Below are positions 27,145 through 36,257 of a stretch of DNA of 64,000 bases, in pieces; the first letter of the stretch is position 1, and each line of letters opens with the position of its first letter. A program made the translations under genes and the position numbers. The DNA comes from RYN-230 sp963717125. Its GTDB lineage: Bacteria > Actinomycetota > Actinomycetes > Streptosporangiales > Streptosporangiaceae. Under the pieces are notes generated by a model. It made no database searches and was not told the origin of the DNA. It was given only the letters and a program-made list of their open reading frames with translations. The stretch is taken from contig CAVQVG010000007.1 of NCBI GenBank assembly GCA_963717125.1, forward strand, positions 620,001-684,000. The letters are read 5' to 3'.

Positions 27145-28170
27145 GCGCGCCGGAACCGCTCCGCGAATCTGGGGTCCTTCTCCCACCAGGGTTCGGTCCC
27201 GGTGGGCTGCTCAGCGGGGGCATCAGGCTCGGCTGCGGCGGCGGCCGCGGCCTCATCCAGTTCCGCGTCCACCGTGGCCGCCTCGGCGCTGTCCTCCCGG
27301 ATCATCTGAATGAACTGAGCGGCCAGGAACGGCAGCCCGACGATGTCGCCGAGCACCCACAGCGCTCCCCCGCCGATGATCTGGTCGCTGCGCAGGCTGG
27401 GGCCCCACGGGCGGGCCAGCGCGTGATAGTACGCCCCGGCCAGCAGCGTCTGGCTGGACAGCACGGCCAGGCCGAGGACGGCGTCGCCGACCACCTCGCC
27501 CGCGCTGACCCACAGGCCGACCAGGTACGGGTACTCCTTCGGCACCGGATCGACCCGCAGGAACGTCCAGAAGAACACGAACCCCGGGGCGAGCAGGGCC
27601 AGGTAGGTGACCTCGCGGACCACGTCATTCTGCAGGCTGGCCGCGTACCAGGGCGAGAAGTACAGCACGAACGGCACCACCACCAGCACCAGGGTGGTGA
27701 TGGCCGGGAAGGTGAGCAGCCGCGCGGGGCGGCTGCGGATCAGCGCGGCCAGCCGCGGGCCGAGCCGCGGCAGCGTCGCGATGGCCAGGGTCAGCGGCCG
27801 GCCCAGGGCGGTGAACAGCGGCGCCACGAGCAACAGCAGGACAGTCTGCACCGAGCGGATATAGAACAGCACATCCTGGTACACGCCGAGGAACGACATG
27901 GTCGCGATGACCAGCGTGCCGAGCCCGCCCAGATAGAAGCACCACAGCCGGCGCCGGCCAGGGCTGCCCGGCGCGGCGCAGCCGCCGCACCCCGGCCAGG
28001 TACAGGCCGCCGGCGAGCAGCACCGCCAGCAGCACCGGCAGGTCGAGCGTCCACGAGGTGAAAACCCGGGCCGCCGTGAGTTCCGGCGGGCCCTGGTAAC
28101 CGGCCGCCAGCGGGCCAGCCAGGGCTCCCTCCCGGCCGGCCAGGAGGGAAAGGGAGAGGGAGGCCGCCAC
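27138..28170 (-). CDS. Cytochrome c oxidase assembly factor CtaG-like (caa3 type), one-base insertion near 27950
   Basis: About 343 residues from GTG 28170. Seven or so membrane spans: ELTAARVFTSWTLDLPVLLAVLLAGGLYL, then after a frame change near 27949-27956 (dropping one base from GGCGCCGG gives PARLWCFYLGGLGTLVIAT) LLLLVAPLFTALGRPLTLAI, TFPAITTLVLVVVPFVLYFSPWY and others. This is the Caa3_CtaG family, linked to copper delivery to oxidase. The charged Ala/Glu tail ends FAERFRRAQ. Location beside the oxidase genes supports the role. Confidence 0.85.
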
Positions 28171-28196
28171 ACCGCCACGCTATCGTGTGCCTCGCC

Positions 28197-29099
28197 ATGC
28201 CAGCCGCCGCGATCATCATCAACCGGTTGCGGGTCCGCGACGCGGCCGGGTTCCGGCGCCGCTGCCGGGAGGCCGCGCAGGCCAGCGGCCTGACCGTGGA
28301 GTTCTTCGAGACCACCCGGAACGACGAGGGCCTCGGCCTGGCCCGCCAAGCGGTCGCCGCGGGCGCCGGGCTGGTCGTCGCGGCGGGCGGCGACGGCACC
28401 GTCCGCAGTTGCGCGCAGGCGCTGGCGGGCGGCCCGGTGCCGCTGGCCATCGTGCCGCTGGGCACGGCCAACCTGGCCGCCCGGGCGCTGGGCCTGCCGC
28501 GGCGGCTGGACGCGGTGCTCGCGGTGGCGTTCGGCGGCCAGCCACGGCGGATCGATCTGGCCGCGGCGGACGGCATGCCGTACGTGGCCATGGCCGGCAT
28601 CGGCCTCGACGCCACCGTGGTCGGCGCGACGCCGCGGCTGCTCAAGGAGCGGTTCGGCTGGCTCGGCTACGCGGCGGCCGGGGCCGCCCGGCTGCCCGGG
28701 CGGCGGCATGAGTTCACCCTGCGGGTGGACGGCGGCCCGCCGCTGACCCGGCGGGCCCACTCGGTCGCCGTCGGCAACGCCGGGCTGCTGCCCGGCGGTT
28801 TTGCCCTGCTGCCCGACGCGCGGCTCGACGACGGCGTGCTCGACGTGGCCATCCTGGCCCCGGCCGGCCCGGCCGGCTGGGGCCGGGTGGCGTACCGGGT
28901 GCTGACCGGCAGCCGGCACGACGACCGGCGGCTGGAGCGGTACCGGGCCCGCCGGGTGGACATCCAGGCCGGCGCCGACCTGCCCCGCGAGGTGGACGGT
29001 GAGCTGATCGCACCGGGCCGGACGCTGACCACCGAGGTCCGTCCGGGCGCGCTGCTGGTCCGCGCCCCCAGACCAGGTCAAGGCCGGGTAATAGCGTAG
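28197..29099 (+). CDS. Diacylglycerol/lipid kinase, DagK/YegS type
   Basis: 300 residues from ATG 28197 (GTG 28185 also in frame). The kinase motifs are AAGGDGTVRSCAQAL (nucleotide GGDGT) and VPLGTANLAARALGLP, followed by GIGLDATVVG and the C-terminal REVDGELI. These enzymes phosphorylate diacylglycerol or related lipids at the inner membrane. Divergent from the CtaG-like gene with only ~26 bases between starts, so promoters overlap. Confidence 0.9.
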   Translation: MPAAAIIINRLRVRDAAGFRRRCREAAQASGLTVEFFETTRNDEGLGLARQAVAAGAGLVVAAGGDGTVRSCAQALAGGPVPLAIVPLGTANLAARALGLPRRLDAVLAVAFGGQPRRIDLAAADGMPYVAMAGIGLDATVVGATPRLLKERFGWLGYAAAGAARLPGRRHEFTLRVDGGPPLTRRAHSVAVGNAGLLPGGFALLPDARLDDGVLDVAILAPAGPAGWGRVAYRVLTGSRHDDRRLERYRARRVDIQAGADLPREVDGELIAPGRTLTTEVRPGALLVRAPRPGQGRVIA

Positions 29100-29268
29100 C
29101 GTAATTCTCTTTTCACAAAGAGCCAATGCCAGGTAACAGAACCACGCATTATGCGCGTAAGACCTTGCGCGGGATACGGCCGGAGGAACAACCTTTACGG
29201 GTTGTGGCCTGTTACCCAGGACACATCGGATCTGGCGCCATGGTCAGCCCCCTAGGGAAGGATTGCGC

Positions 29269-31338
29269 ATGCCGCATGTCACACGCCTGCGTGTGGTCAG
29301 TGCCGCGGTCGCTGCCGGAGCGTTGACGCTCGGCACGCTCACGGTCGCCACAGCCGCGCAGGCGGGCACCACGAGACGAGCGATCGCCGACACCCACCCC
29401 CGGTGGGCCGTTGCCGCGAAACGCCTCAGCAGCAAGGCCGTCACCAGCGGAACCGTCAACGCGAAGGTGTACCTCGCCCCGAACAACAGGGCCGAACTCG
29501 CGCAGCAGGCGACGGCCGTCTCCACCCCGAAGAGCAGCACCTTCCGGCGCTACCTGACCGTCACCGCGGCGCGCGCTAAGTACGCTCCGACGTCGGCCGA
29601 GGTCTCGTCGGTGCGGCAGTGGCTGGCCTCGTCCGGCCTGGCCGTGACCCGGGTGAGCGCGGCCAGCCCGGCGGGCGCCTACATCGCGGTCCGCGGCTCG
29701 GTGGCCGCCGCCAGCAAGGCGTTCGGCGTGTCCTTCGCCACGTACCGGGGCCCCGGCGGCCAGGCCGCCCGCGCGCCCGAGTCGGCGGCCACGGCGCCGT
29801 CCTCGGTGGCTAACTACGTGCTCGCGGTGGCCGGCCTGGACACCGCGAAGAGCGCGATCAAGCCAGCGCTGCCGCCGCCTGGGCCGAACTACTGGGTGGC
29901 CAGCCCGTGCTCGACCTACTACGGCCAGAAGGTGGCGACCAACAAGCCCCAGGCGTACGGCAAGTACCAGCCGTGGACCAACTGCGGCTACACGCCGAGC
30001 CAGGTGCGCGGTGCGTACGGCGTCACCGCCTCCGGTGAGACCGGCGCCGGCCAGACGGTGGCCATCGTGGACGCCTACGCGTCGCCGACCATCAAGAACG
30101 ACGCCAACCAGTTCGCCACCGTCGTCGGCGACAAGGCGTTCGCGTCGGGCCAGTTCAAGCAGTTCAAGGCGGGCCCGTACACGCTGGCCGCGGCCAACGA
30201 GTGCGACGCCGCGGGCTGGTACGGCGAGGAGACCCTCGACGTCGAGTCGGTGCACGGCATGGCCCCGGACGCCAACGTCCGGTTCGTGGCCGCGGGCAGC
30301 TGCCAGGACTCCGACCTGGCCCAGGCCGACGCGCTGATCGTGAACAACGACCTGGCCAGCATCGTCAGCAACTCCTGGGGCGAGCCCGCCAGCTACTCCG
30401 CCATCGGTGACGTGTTCGACTCGATCTTCGAACTGGGCGCCGTGGAGGGCATCGGCTTCTACTTCTCCTCCGGGGACAGTGGCTACGAGAGCCCAGGCGA
30501 GGACCCCGCCTCGCCGAACCGGCAGGTCGACTTCCCGACCTCCAGCCCGTGGGTCACCTCGGTGGGCGGCACCAGCCTGGCCATCGGCAAGACCGACAAC
30601 TACCAGTGGGAGACCTCCTGGGGCACCCTGCTCGACCCGCTGGTGCACACCAAGACCGGCAAGAAGTGGCAGTTCACCCCGCCCGGTAAGTACCCGACGT
30701 ACTACGACGGGTCCGGCGGCGGCGGCGTGAGCACCGTGTACCAGGAGCCGTCGTACCAGGCGCAGTCAGGCGTGGTGCCCACATCGCTGGCTGAGTCGCT
30801 GCCCAACGGCACGAAGAGTTCCACTCCGATGCGGGTGATCCCGGATGTGTCCGCGCTCGCCGACCCGAGCACCGGCATCCTGGTCGGCCAGACGACGCTG
30901 CAGCCGAACGGGAAGACCTACGCCTTCTCGCTCAGCCGGATCGGCGGCACCAGCGTGGCCAGCCCGACGTTCGCCGGCATCCAGGCCGACGCGCAGCAGG
31001 CATACGACCAGAAGTACAGCAGCACGGTTCCGTTCGGGTTCGCCAACCCGGCGATCTACTACCTGGACGTGAACAGCAACTACAGCTCGTCGTCTCCGGC
31101 GTTCCACGACGTGACCGACCACCCGCTGGGTTCCGGTTACCTCGCTGAGGTGCGCAACAACTACACCAACCCGTACACCAAGCAGGGCCCGCTGCTCACC
31201 TACCTGCGGACCCTGGGCCTGGACGGCGTGGGCGCGGACCGGCTGAAGGCCGTGGGCGGGTTTGACGACGCCACCGGCGTCGGCTCGCCGGCCAACTACA
31301 TCCAGGACGCACCGACGCTGCCCGCGCCGGGGTCCTGA
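29269..31338 (+). CDS. Secreted S53 serine-carboxyl peptidase (sedolisin/kumamolisin-like)
   Basis: 689 residues from ATG 29269, 6 bases after GGGAAGGA. A signal peptide (LRVVSAAVAAGALTLGTLTVATAAQA) precedes a Pro-kumamolisin activation domain (about 45-190) and the catalytic domain. The triad is Glu320 and Asp324 in GEETLDVES and Ser562 in GGTSVASPTFAG, with the oxyanion Asp403 in SSGDSGYES. A C-terminal DDATGVGSP resembles the calcium site. Sedolisins work at acid pH outside the cell, so this hints at an acidic niche. Ends at a strong hairpin. Confidence 0.93.
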   Translation: MPHVTRLRVVSAAVAAGALTLGTLTVATAAQAGTTRRAIADTHPRWAVAAKRLSSKAVTSGTVNAKVYLAPNNRAELAQQATAVSTPKSSTFRRYLTVTAARAKYAPTSAEVSSVRQWLASSGLAVTRVSAASPAGAYIAVRGSVAAASKAFGVSFATYRGPGGQAARAPESAATAPSSVANYVLAVAGLDTAKSAIKPALPPPGPNYWVASPCSTYYGQKVATNKPQAYGKYQPWTNCGYTPSQVRGAYGVTASGETGAGQTVAIVDAYASPTIKNDANQFATVVGDKAFASGQFKQFKAGPYTLAAANECDAAGWYGEETLDVESVHGMAPDANVRFVAAGSCQDSDLAQADALIVNNDLASIVSNSWGEPASYSAIGDVFDSIFELGAVEGIGFYFSSGDSGYESPGEDPASPNRQVDFPTSSPWVTSVGGTSLAIGKTDNYQWETSWGTLLDPLVHTKTGKKWQFTPPGKYPTYYDGSGGGGVSTVYQEPSYQAQSGVVPTSLAESLPNGTKSSTPMRVIPDVSALADPSTGILVGQTTLQPNGKTYAFSLSRIGGTSVASPTFAGIQADAQQAYDQKYSSTVPFGFANPAIYYLDVNSNYSSSSPAFHDVTDHPLGSGYLAEVRNNYTNPYTKQGPLLTYLRTLGLDGVGADRLKAVGGFDDATGVGSPANYIQDAPTLPAPGS

Positions 31339-31355
31339 CCTCACGCAGTTAGCAG

Positions 31356-31387
31356 GCGGGGGCGGCCCACACCAGGGCCGCCCCCGC
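31356..31387. terminator. Hairpin between sedolisin and adoK genes
   Basis: A 13-bp perfect stem GCGGGGGCGGCCC (31356-31368) with 31375-31387 and a six-base loop, 17 bases after the sedolisin stop. The gene on the other strand ends at 31431, so the hairpin may serve both convergent transcripts. Confidence 0.8.
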
Positions 31388-31430
31388 TGGCGTTATCAGG
31401 CTCGGTTGCCGCAGCGGCGTTAGGCAAAAG

Positions 31431-32405
31431 TCAGCTGTAGCAGGCGCTGACCTCGGCCGCCGCGGCCGGGCCGTACGCGGCGCCGAGCCGCTCGGCCACT
31501 GCGCCGGGCTTCAGCTCGTACTCCTGGGGGCCCACCGTCTCCAGCACGTGCACCGCGAGCATGTTGCCCAGCTGGGCGGCCCGCTCCAGGGACAGCCCCC
31601 AGGCCACCGCGGCCAGGAACCCGGAGCGGAACGCGTCCCCGGTGCCGGTCGGGTCCGCCTTGCGGATCTCCGGCACCGGCCCGACCAGCACCGGCGCCTC
31701 CCCGGCCCGCTCGATCCTGGCTCCGTTCGGGCCGAGCGTGGTAATCCGCACCCCGACGTTGTCCAGGATCTGCGCGGCGGTCCGGCCGCTCTTGCGCTCG
31801 ATCAGCGCTTCCTCGTACTCGTTGCAGAACAGGTAGGCCGACCCGTTGACCAGCGCGCACACTTCCTGCTCGGCCAGCCGGGGCAGCTGCTGGGACAGGT
31901 CGGCGGCGAACGGGATGCCGAGGTCCTTGCACTCCTGGGTGTGCGCGAGCATGGCCCCGGGGTCGCTCGCGCCGATCAGCACCAGGTCGAGCCCGCCCAC
32001 CCGCGCGGCCAGCGGGGCCAGCACGATGTCGGCGTCCTCGCTCATCGCGCCCGGGTAGAACGAGGCGATCTGGTTGCCGTCGATGTCGGTGGTGCAGACG
32101 AACCGGGCCGTATGCCGGACCACGGACGCGCGGACCCCGCTGCAGTCCACCCCGTGCTCGGTCAGCCAGCTCTGGTACGGCGCGAAATCCGCGCCCACCG
32201 CGCCGATCAGCAGCGGGTTCAGGCCGAGCACCCCCAGCCCGAACGCGATGTTGGCGGCGACTCCGCCGCGCCGGATGTCCAGGTTGTTGACCAGGAAGGA
32301 CAGTGAAACCCGGTCCATCTTCTCCGGGATGAACTGCTCCACGAACCGGCCGGGAAACGTCATCAGGTGGTCGGTCGCGATGGACCCGGTGATAGCTATG
32401 CGCAC
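31431..32405 (-). CDS. adoK: Adenosine kinase-like PfkB-family kinase
   Basis: 324 residues, ATG start. MRIAITGSIATDHLMTFPGRF, LSFLVNNLDIRRGGVAANIAF and the catalytic DPTGTGDAFRSGFLAAVAWG match the PfkB family, and the whole length aligns by eye with M. tuberculosis AdoK (Rv2202c, also called CbhK). AdoK phosphorylates adenosine to AMP, a salvage step. Another sugar or nucleoside substrate is possible. Downstream of erpA on the same strand, separated by a hairpin. Confidence 0.88.
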   Translation of the reverse strand: MRIAITGSIATDHLMTFPGRFVEQFIPEKMDRVSLSFLVNNLDIRRGGVAANIAFGLGVLGLNPLLIGAVGADFAPYQSWLTEHGVDCSGVRASVVRHTARFVCTTDIDGNQIASFYPGAMSEDADIVLAPLAARVGGLDLVLIGASDPGAMLAHTQECKDLGIPFAADLSQQLPRLAEQEVCALVNGSAYLFCNEYEEALIERKSGRTAAQILDNVGVRITTLGPNGARIERAGEAPVLVGPVPEIRKADPTGTGDAFRSGFLAAVAWGLSLERAAQLGNMLAVHVLETVGPQEYELKPGAVAERLGAAYGPAAAAEVSACYS

Positions 32406-32424
32406 GGCGGCACTCTAGGCCATC

Positions 32425-32456
32425 GGCCCGCCGGGCGAGAAGTCGCCCGGCGGCCC
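32425..32456 (-). terminator. Hairpin between erpA and adoK
   Basis: GGCCCGCCGGGCGA (32425-32438) pairs with TCGCCCGGCGGCCC (32443-32456) with one mismatch and a four-base loop. It lies 18 bases after the erpA stop on the minus strand and just before the adoK start, so adoK probably has its own promoter or relies on read-through. Confidence 0.7.
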
Positions 32457-32474
32457 GTCAGCGCAGCCGGCCGA

Positions 32475-32834
32475 TCAGTGGAACGAGTCGCCACAGGCAC
32501 AGGAACCGGTGGCGTTCGGGTTGTCGATCGTGAAGCCCTGCTTCTCGATGGTGTCCACGAAGTCGATGGTCGCGCCCATCAGGTACGGCGCGCTCATCTT
32601 GTCGGTGACCACGTGCACGCCGGAGAACTCGGCGTCGATGTCGCCGTCCAGTTCCCGCTCGTCGAAGTAGAGCTGGTAGCGCAGCCCGGAGCAGCCGCCC
32701 GGCTGCACGGCTATACGCAGCCGCAGGTCGTCACGGCCTTCCTGCGCCAGGAGAGCGCCAACCTTGCTGGCCGCCGTGCCGGTCAGGATGACGCCCGACG
32801 TGGTCTCTGTCGTGCCCTCGTGCTGGACAGTCAT
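32475..32834 (-). CDS. erpA: HesB/IscA/ErpA-type iron-sulfur insertion protein
   Basis: 119 residues. The three cysteines that hold the cluster are present: Cys48 in PGGCSGLRY, and Cys112 and Cys114 in GSCACGDSFH. A-type carriers deliver Fe-S clusters to apoproteins. Near the Rieske subunit and corresponds to Rv2204c in position. ATG start, normal length. Confidence 0.95.
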   Translation of the reverse strand: MTVQHEGTTETTSGVILTGTAASKVGALLAQEGRDDLRLRIAVQPGGCSGLRYQLYFDERELDGDIDAEFSGVHVVTDKMSAPYLMGATIDFVDTIEKQGFTIDNPNATGSCACGDSFH

Positions 32835-32940
32835 ATGTGATTTACTCCCGCGTTGGACTGCCGCCGCGTCCGCGGCGCTGCCTGATCTCCGGCTACAACC
32901 ATATGCTGTCCGGGCTCATTCCGGACCAGCCGGGCCCAGC

Positions 32941-33732
32941 TCAAACCCCGGCGAACTCCATGCCCGGGGTCCACGTCTCGCTGCCGTCCGGCCGGATCAG
33001 GTAGGCCTGGTAGCCGGCCAGCCCGCTGATCAGCTCGAGGGCGGCGTCCCCGCCCACCGCCAGGCCGGTGGCCAGCGCGTCCGCCCGGGCCAGGCTGGGC
33101 CCGGTGACGGTGGCCGAGGCCGCCTGGCTGGCCGGCTGGCCGGTGCGCGGATCCACCAGGTGCGCGCCCCGCTCGTAGCCGGCTGAGGTAGCCACCGCGC
33201 CGTGCACCTCCACGACCGCGGCCAGCCCCGTAGCCCGCCAGGGATGGCGGATACCGGCCCGCCAGCAGCGGCCAAGCCCCGGCATGCCGAACGCCGCCAA
33301 GTCGCCGCCGCCGTTGACCAGCGCCGCGGGGATGCCCGCCTGATCAAGCATGCGCAGCGCCTTATCCACCGCCCAGCCTTTGACCAGCCCGGTGGGGTCG
33401 TAGCCGCCGGGCATGGCCCACGGGTCGAACCAGCCGCCGGAGGCGTCCCGGGCCTGCTGGCAGGCGGTCAGCACCTCGGCCATGACCGTCGGCTGGGTGG
33501 CGGGCGGGGCGCCGCGGCGTAGCCTGCTCAGCGGGCTGCCCGGGTTCCAGGTGCTGAACACCGCGTCGGCGTCGCGCAGCACGGCGCACGCGGCCCCCAG
33601 CGCGGCCCGCACGTCCGGGTCGGGCAGCTCCCCCGGGCGCAGCGCGAACGAGACCACGGTGCCCATCACCGGCTCGGCGTGGGTGACCAGGCCATCCTGG
33701 GCGGTCAGGCCAGCCCCGGCGGCGCGGCTCAC
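32941..33732 (-). CDS. ApbE-like FAD:protein FMN transferase
   Basis: 263 residues from GTG 33732, overlapping the TGA of the FMN-binding protein gene (GTGA), so coupled. Motifs: VMGTVVSFAL, DADAVFSTWNPGSPLSRLRRG, GGYDPTGLVKGWAVDKAL, NGGGDLAAFG and ARADALATGLAVGG, all typical of ApbE. The enzyme attaches FMN to a threonine or serine of a partner protein, using FAD and Mg. The partner is almost certainly the adjacent FMN-binding protein. No clear signal peptide, so the site of action is not settled. Confidence 0.92.
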   Translation of the reverse strand: MSRAAGAGLTAQDGLVTHAEPVMGTVVSFALRPGELPDPDVRAALGAACAVLRDADAVFSTWNPGSPLSRLRRGAPPATQPTVMAEVLTACQQARDASGGWFDPWAMPGGYDPTGLVKGWAVDKALRMLDQAGIPAALVNGGGDLAAFGMPGLGRCWRAGIRHPWRATGLAAVVEVHGAVATSAGYERGAHLVDPRTGQPASQAASATVTGPSLARADALATGLAVGGDAALELISGLAGYQAYLIRPDGSETWTPGMEFAGV

Positions 33733-34184
33733 CTGCCGTGCGCCTTGTCCAGCGCGGCCTGGACCGACTGCGCGTAGGCCTCGCTGGTGTAGGTCGCTCC
33801 GGACACCGCCTGGATCCGCGCCGACTGCGCGGACAGCACCTCGTTGCGCAGCATGGGGATGACCTGCGCGGCCAACTGCTGTGAATACTGCTCGGCGGTC
33901 TTCAGTACCGGCACGCTCACCCCGGTGATCCGGCCGCCGCTGACGTTCACCTTAGTGCTCAGCTCGCCGTACCCGTACGGCACCACCGGACCGCTGAACC
34001 CGCCTGCGGCCAGGCTGGCGCCGGCCTGCGGGCCGGCTACCCGGGCCGCGCCCGGGCTGGCCTTCGCGGTGGGCTGGGCCGGGTGGTTGGCCAGCACATT
34101 GGGCGTGGCCGGCTTGTGCAGCCCCAGCACGCCCAGGAATCCCGCCAGGGTGCCGCCCAGCACCAGCCACGGTGCACTCCTCAT
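33729..34184 (-). CDS. FMN-binding domain protein, membrane-anchored, flavinylation target
   Basis: 151 residues from ATG 34184, with GGAGGAG upstream. One N-terminal membrane segment (SAPWLVLGGTLAGFLGVLGL) is followed by a Pro/Ala linker and an FMN-binding domain ending SGATYTSEAYAQSVQAALDKA; the SGATxT motif carries the Thr that ApbE modifies in NqrC/RnfG. The domain should face outward and hold covalent FMN. Middle gene of a three-gene operon. Confidence 0.92.
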   Translation of the reverse strand: MRSAPWLVLGGTLAGFLGVLGLHKPATPNVLANHPAQPTAKASPGAARVAGPQAGASLAAGGFSGPVVPYGYGELSTKVNVSGGRITGVSVPVLKTAEQYSQQLAAQVIPMLRNEVLSAQSARIQAVSGATYTSEAYAQSVQAALDKAHGR

Positions 34185-34203
34185 GACCGCTCTCCTCCGC
34201 CTG

Positions 34204-35607
34204 TCACAGGGCGAACGCCTCGTGATGGATGGCGTCGCTGGGGATGCCCAGGTTCGCCGCGACGTCCACGATGGCGGCCACGAAATTCTCCGGCCCGCAC
34301 ACATACACGTCGCGCTGGTTCAGGTCGCGGACTAGCCGGGGCAGCGACACCTCGTCGATCGCCGCCTCCGCCCGCGGTCCGACCAGCTCGTGGATGGTGC
34401 CGCGGCGGAGCCGGACCAGTTCCCGCACTTCGGCGCTGAGCACCAGATCCTCCGGGCGGCGGGCCCGCAGTAGGACCACCGGCGCGCTGGCGCGGGGCAG
34501 GTCCTCGAGCAGTGACCGCAGCGCGGTGACCCCGATCCCGGCCGCCACCAGCAGCGCCCGCGGCCGCCGCTGCGCGTACCGGGTGAACGCCCCGTATGGC
34601 CCCTCGACGGCCACCCTGGTGCCGGGGCGCAGGCCGGCCACGGACCGCGAGAAGTTGCCCACCCCCTTGACGGTCAGCCGCAGGTAGGGCGGCTGCGGCA
34701 GGGCGGAGAGGGAGAACGGGTGCGCCTGCCACCACCGGCCCGGGGTGAGGAACCGCCAGAACAGGAACTGCCCGCCGTTCACCGGCAGCCGGTCCAGGTG
34801 TCGGCCAGTCAGGATCACCGACACCACGCCCGGCCCTTCGGCCCGCACCTCGACCACCCGCAACTGGTGCCGCACGGTGCGCAGGATGGGCAGGCCGAAC
34901 CGGTAGCCGAGGACCAGCCCCGCGGTGGCCGCCCAGATGACCGACCAGACGACCTGGGTGAGCGGGTGGCCGACGAAGGACGGCCCGAGCACGATCTCGT
35001 GCGGGAAGGCCAGCGCCAGCGCCAGGTACATCCACAGATGGATCAGCCACCAGGTCTCCCGGGACAGCCGCATCCGGATGGCACGGATCGAGATGATCCC
35101 GATCGCGCACATGATGCCCAGGGCGACCGTCGCGATCAGCACGTCGGGGTACCGGCCGAGCAGCACGCCCACCTCGTGCCACAGCCCGGCCCGGGCCGCG
35201 GCCGCGTAGCCGAGCGTGAGGAACAGGGCGTGCGCGGCCAGCAGGCTGATCGGCCAGGGGGCGAGCAGCCGGTGCAGCCGGAGCAGGCCGTCCTGGCCCG
35301 CCACCCGTTCCACGACCGGGATCCGGCTGACCAGCAGCACCATGATCAGGGCGAGGTACGTGCCGACCATCCCGGTCAGGCTGCCGACGAAGGTGAACAG
35401 GCCACCCGGCGCGGACAGCTGGCTGGCCGTCTCGGCGGTGATGGTGAGCGCCGCGGTGGCGCCGAGGCCGACCCCGGCCAGCACCAGGGCGACACGGGCC
35501 AAGGCGGGACGCGGCCGCGGAGCGGCCAGGCGGGCGACGGGCTTACGCTTCCGGTTCCGGTCGGCGGGCGACGCCGACCCGCCGAAAGCCACCGGTGAGG
35601 CGCTCAT
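34204..35607 (-). CDS. Ferric-reductase-like transmembrane protein with FAD/NAD(P)H reductase domain
   Basis: 467 residues from ATG 35607. Six or so membrane helices carry histidines suited to b-haem (GLLRLHRLLAPWPISLLAAH, WWLIHLWMYLALALAFPHE). The cytoplasmic ferredoxin-reductase module follows: FLTPGRWWQAHPFSLS (FAD), ALLVAAGIGVTALRSLLEDLP (nucleotide) and DVYVCGPENFV. It would move electrons from NAD(P)H across the membrane to the flavinylated partner encoded next (20-base gap). Confidence 0.9.
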   Translation of the reverse strand: MSASPVAFGGSASPADRNRKRKPVARLAAPRPRPALARVALVLAGVGLGATAALTITAETASQLSAPGGLFTFVGSLTGMVGTYLALIMVLLVSRIPVVERVAGQDGLLRLHRLLAPWPISLLAAHALFLTLGYAAAARAGLWHEVGVLLGRYPDVLIATVALGIMCAIGIISIRAIRMRLSRETWWLIHLWMYLALALAFPHEIVLGPSFVGHPLTQVVWSVIWAATAGLVLGYRFGLPILRTVRHQLRVVEVRAEGPGVVSVILTGRHLDRLPVNGGQFLFWRFLTPGRWWQAHPFSLSALPQPPYLRLTVKGVGNFSRSVAGLRPGTRVAVEGPYGAFTRYAQRRPRALLVAAGIGVTALRSLLEDLPRASAPVVLLRARRPEDLVLSAEVRELVRLRRGTIHELVGPRAEAAIDEVSLPRLVRDLNQRDVYVCGPENFVAAIVDVAANLGIPSDAIHHEAFAL

Positions 35608-35681
35608 AACGGTAAACCTGGCAGGCGATACTCTCGGGCTAGTCGCTAAACCCTCTGTACTTCCTCTGAGCCACCGGGCGG

Positions 35682-36254
35682 TTACAGGCCGGGGGCGCCC
35701 CAGACCGCGAACCAGCGGCCGAGATCGGGCTCGACCTTCAGATCGGTCCCGACCGCGCCGCGCACCTGGAGCTCCAGCGCGTTGTCCCGCTGCTGCCCCG
35801 AGGTCGGCGCGAACGGGTAGAACGTGCCGCGCTTGTACAGGTACACGATGCCCAGCCGACGGCCGGAATCGTCTTTGAAGCTGACCAGGGTGCACAGTAG
35901 CTGCGGCCCGAAGCCGCCGTCGGCCAGCGAGGAATTCACCGCGTGCAGGTCGGTGACCAGCGCCTCGAAGTCATCCGCGGCGTGCTGGCAGGTCAGCCAC
36001 GTGAACCCGTAGCTGTCCTTGGTGACCTCGACCGACGCGGTACCGGAACCCATACCGAGCAGCTCGCGGACGTCCGACTCGATGTCGCTGAACGCCTTGC
36101 CCTCCGCCGCGCGGAAGCAGACCGAGCCGATGCCGGTGGGCACCAGGTTCATCCCGGCCTGCAGCGTGATCGCGGCGGTGGGCAGCTCGAACAGCTCGTC
36201 CAGGTTCGGCTGGGCCGGCTTGGTCCGGCCCAGCAGCGTGTCCAGGAAGCCCAC
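35682..36254 (-). CDS. pspAB: PspA-associated protein PspAB
   Basis: 190 residues, ATG start. The N-terminus MGFLDTLLGRTKPAQPNLDELF and the body with TAAITLQAGMNLVPTGIGSVCF and GRRLGIVYLYKRGTFYPF match the actinobacterial PspAB family, found with PspA, PspAA and HtpX. It starts 4 bases after the htpX stop, so it is the last gene of that operon. Biochemical role unknown; probably part of the membrane-stress response. Confidence 0.88.
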   Translation of the reverse strand: MGFLDTLLGRTKPAQPNLDELFELPTAAITLQAGMNLVPTGIGSVCFRAAEGKAFSDIESDVRELLGMGSGTASVEVTKDSYGFTWLTCQHAADDFEALVTDLHAVNSSLADGGFGPQLLCTLVSFKDDSGRRLGIVYLYKRGTFYPFAPTSGQQRDNALELQVRGAVGTDLKVEPDLGRWFAVWGAPGL

Positions 36255-36257
36255 CGG

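Noticed and set aside
29100..29125. CTCTTT-TCAC-AAAGAG as a terminator after the lipid kinase gene
   Set aside because: Only a six-base, AT-rich stem without a T tract; too weak to call.
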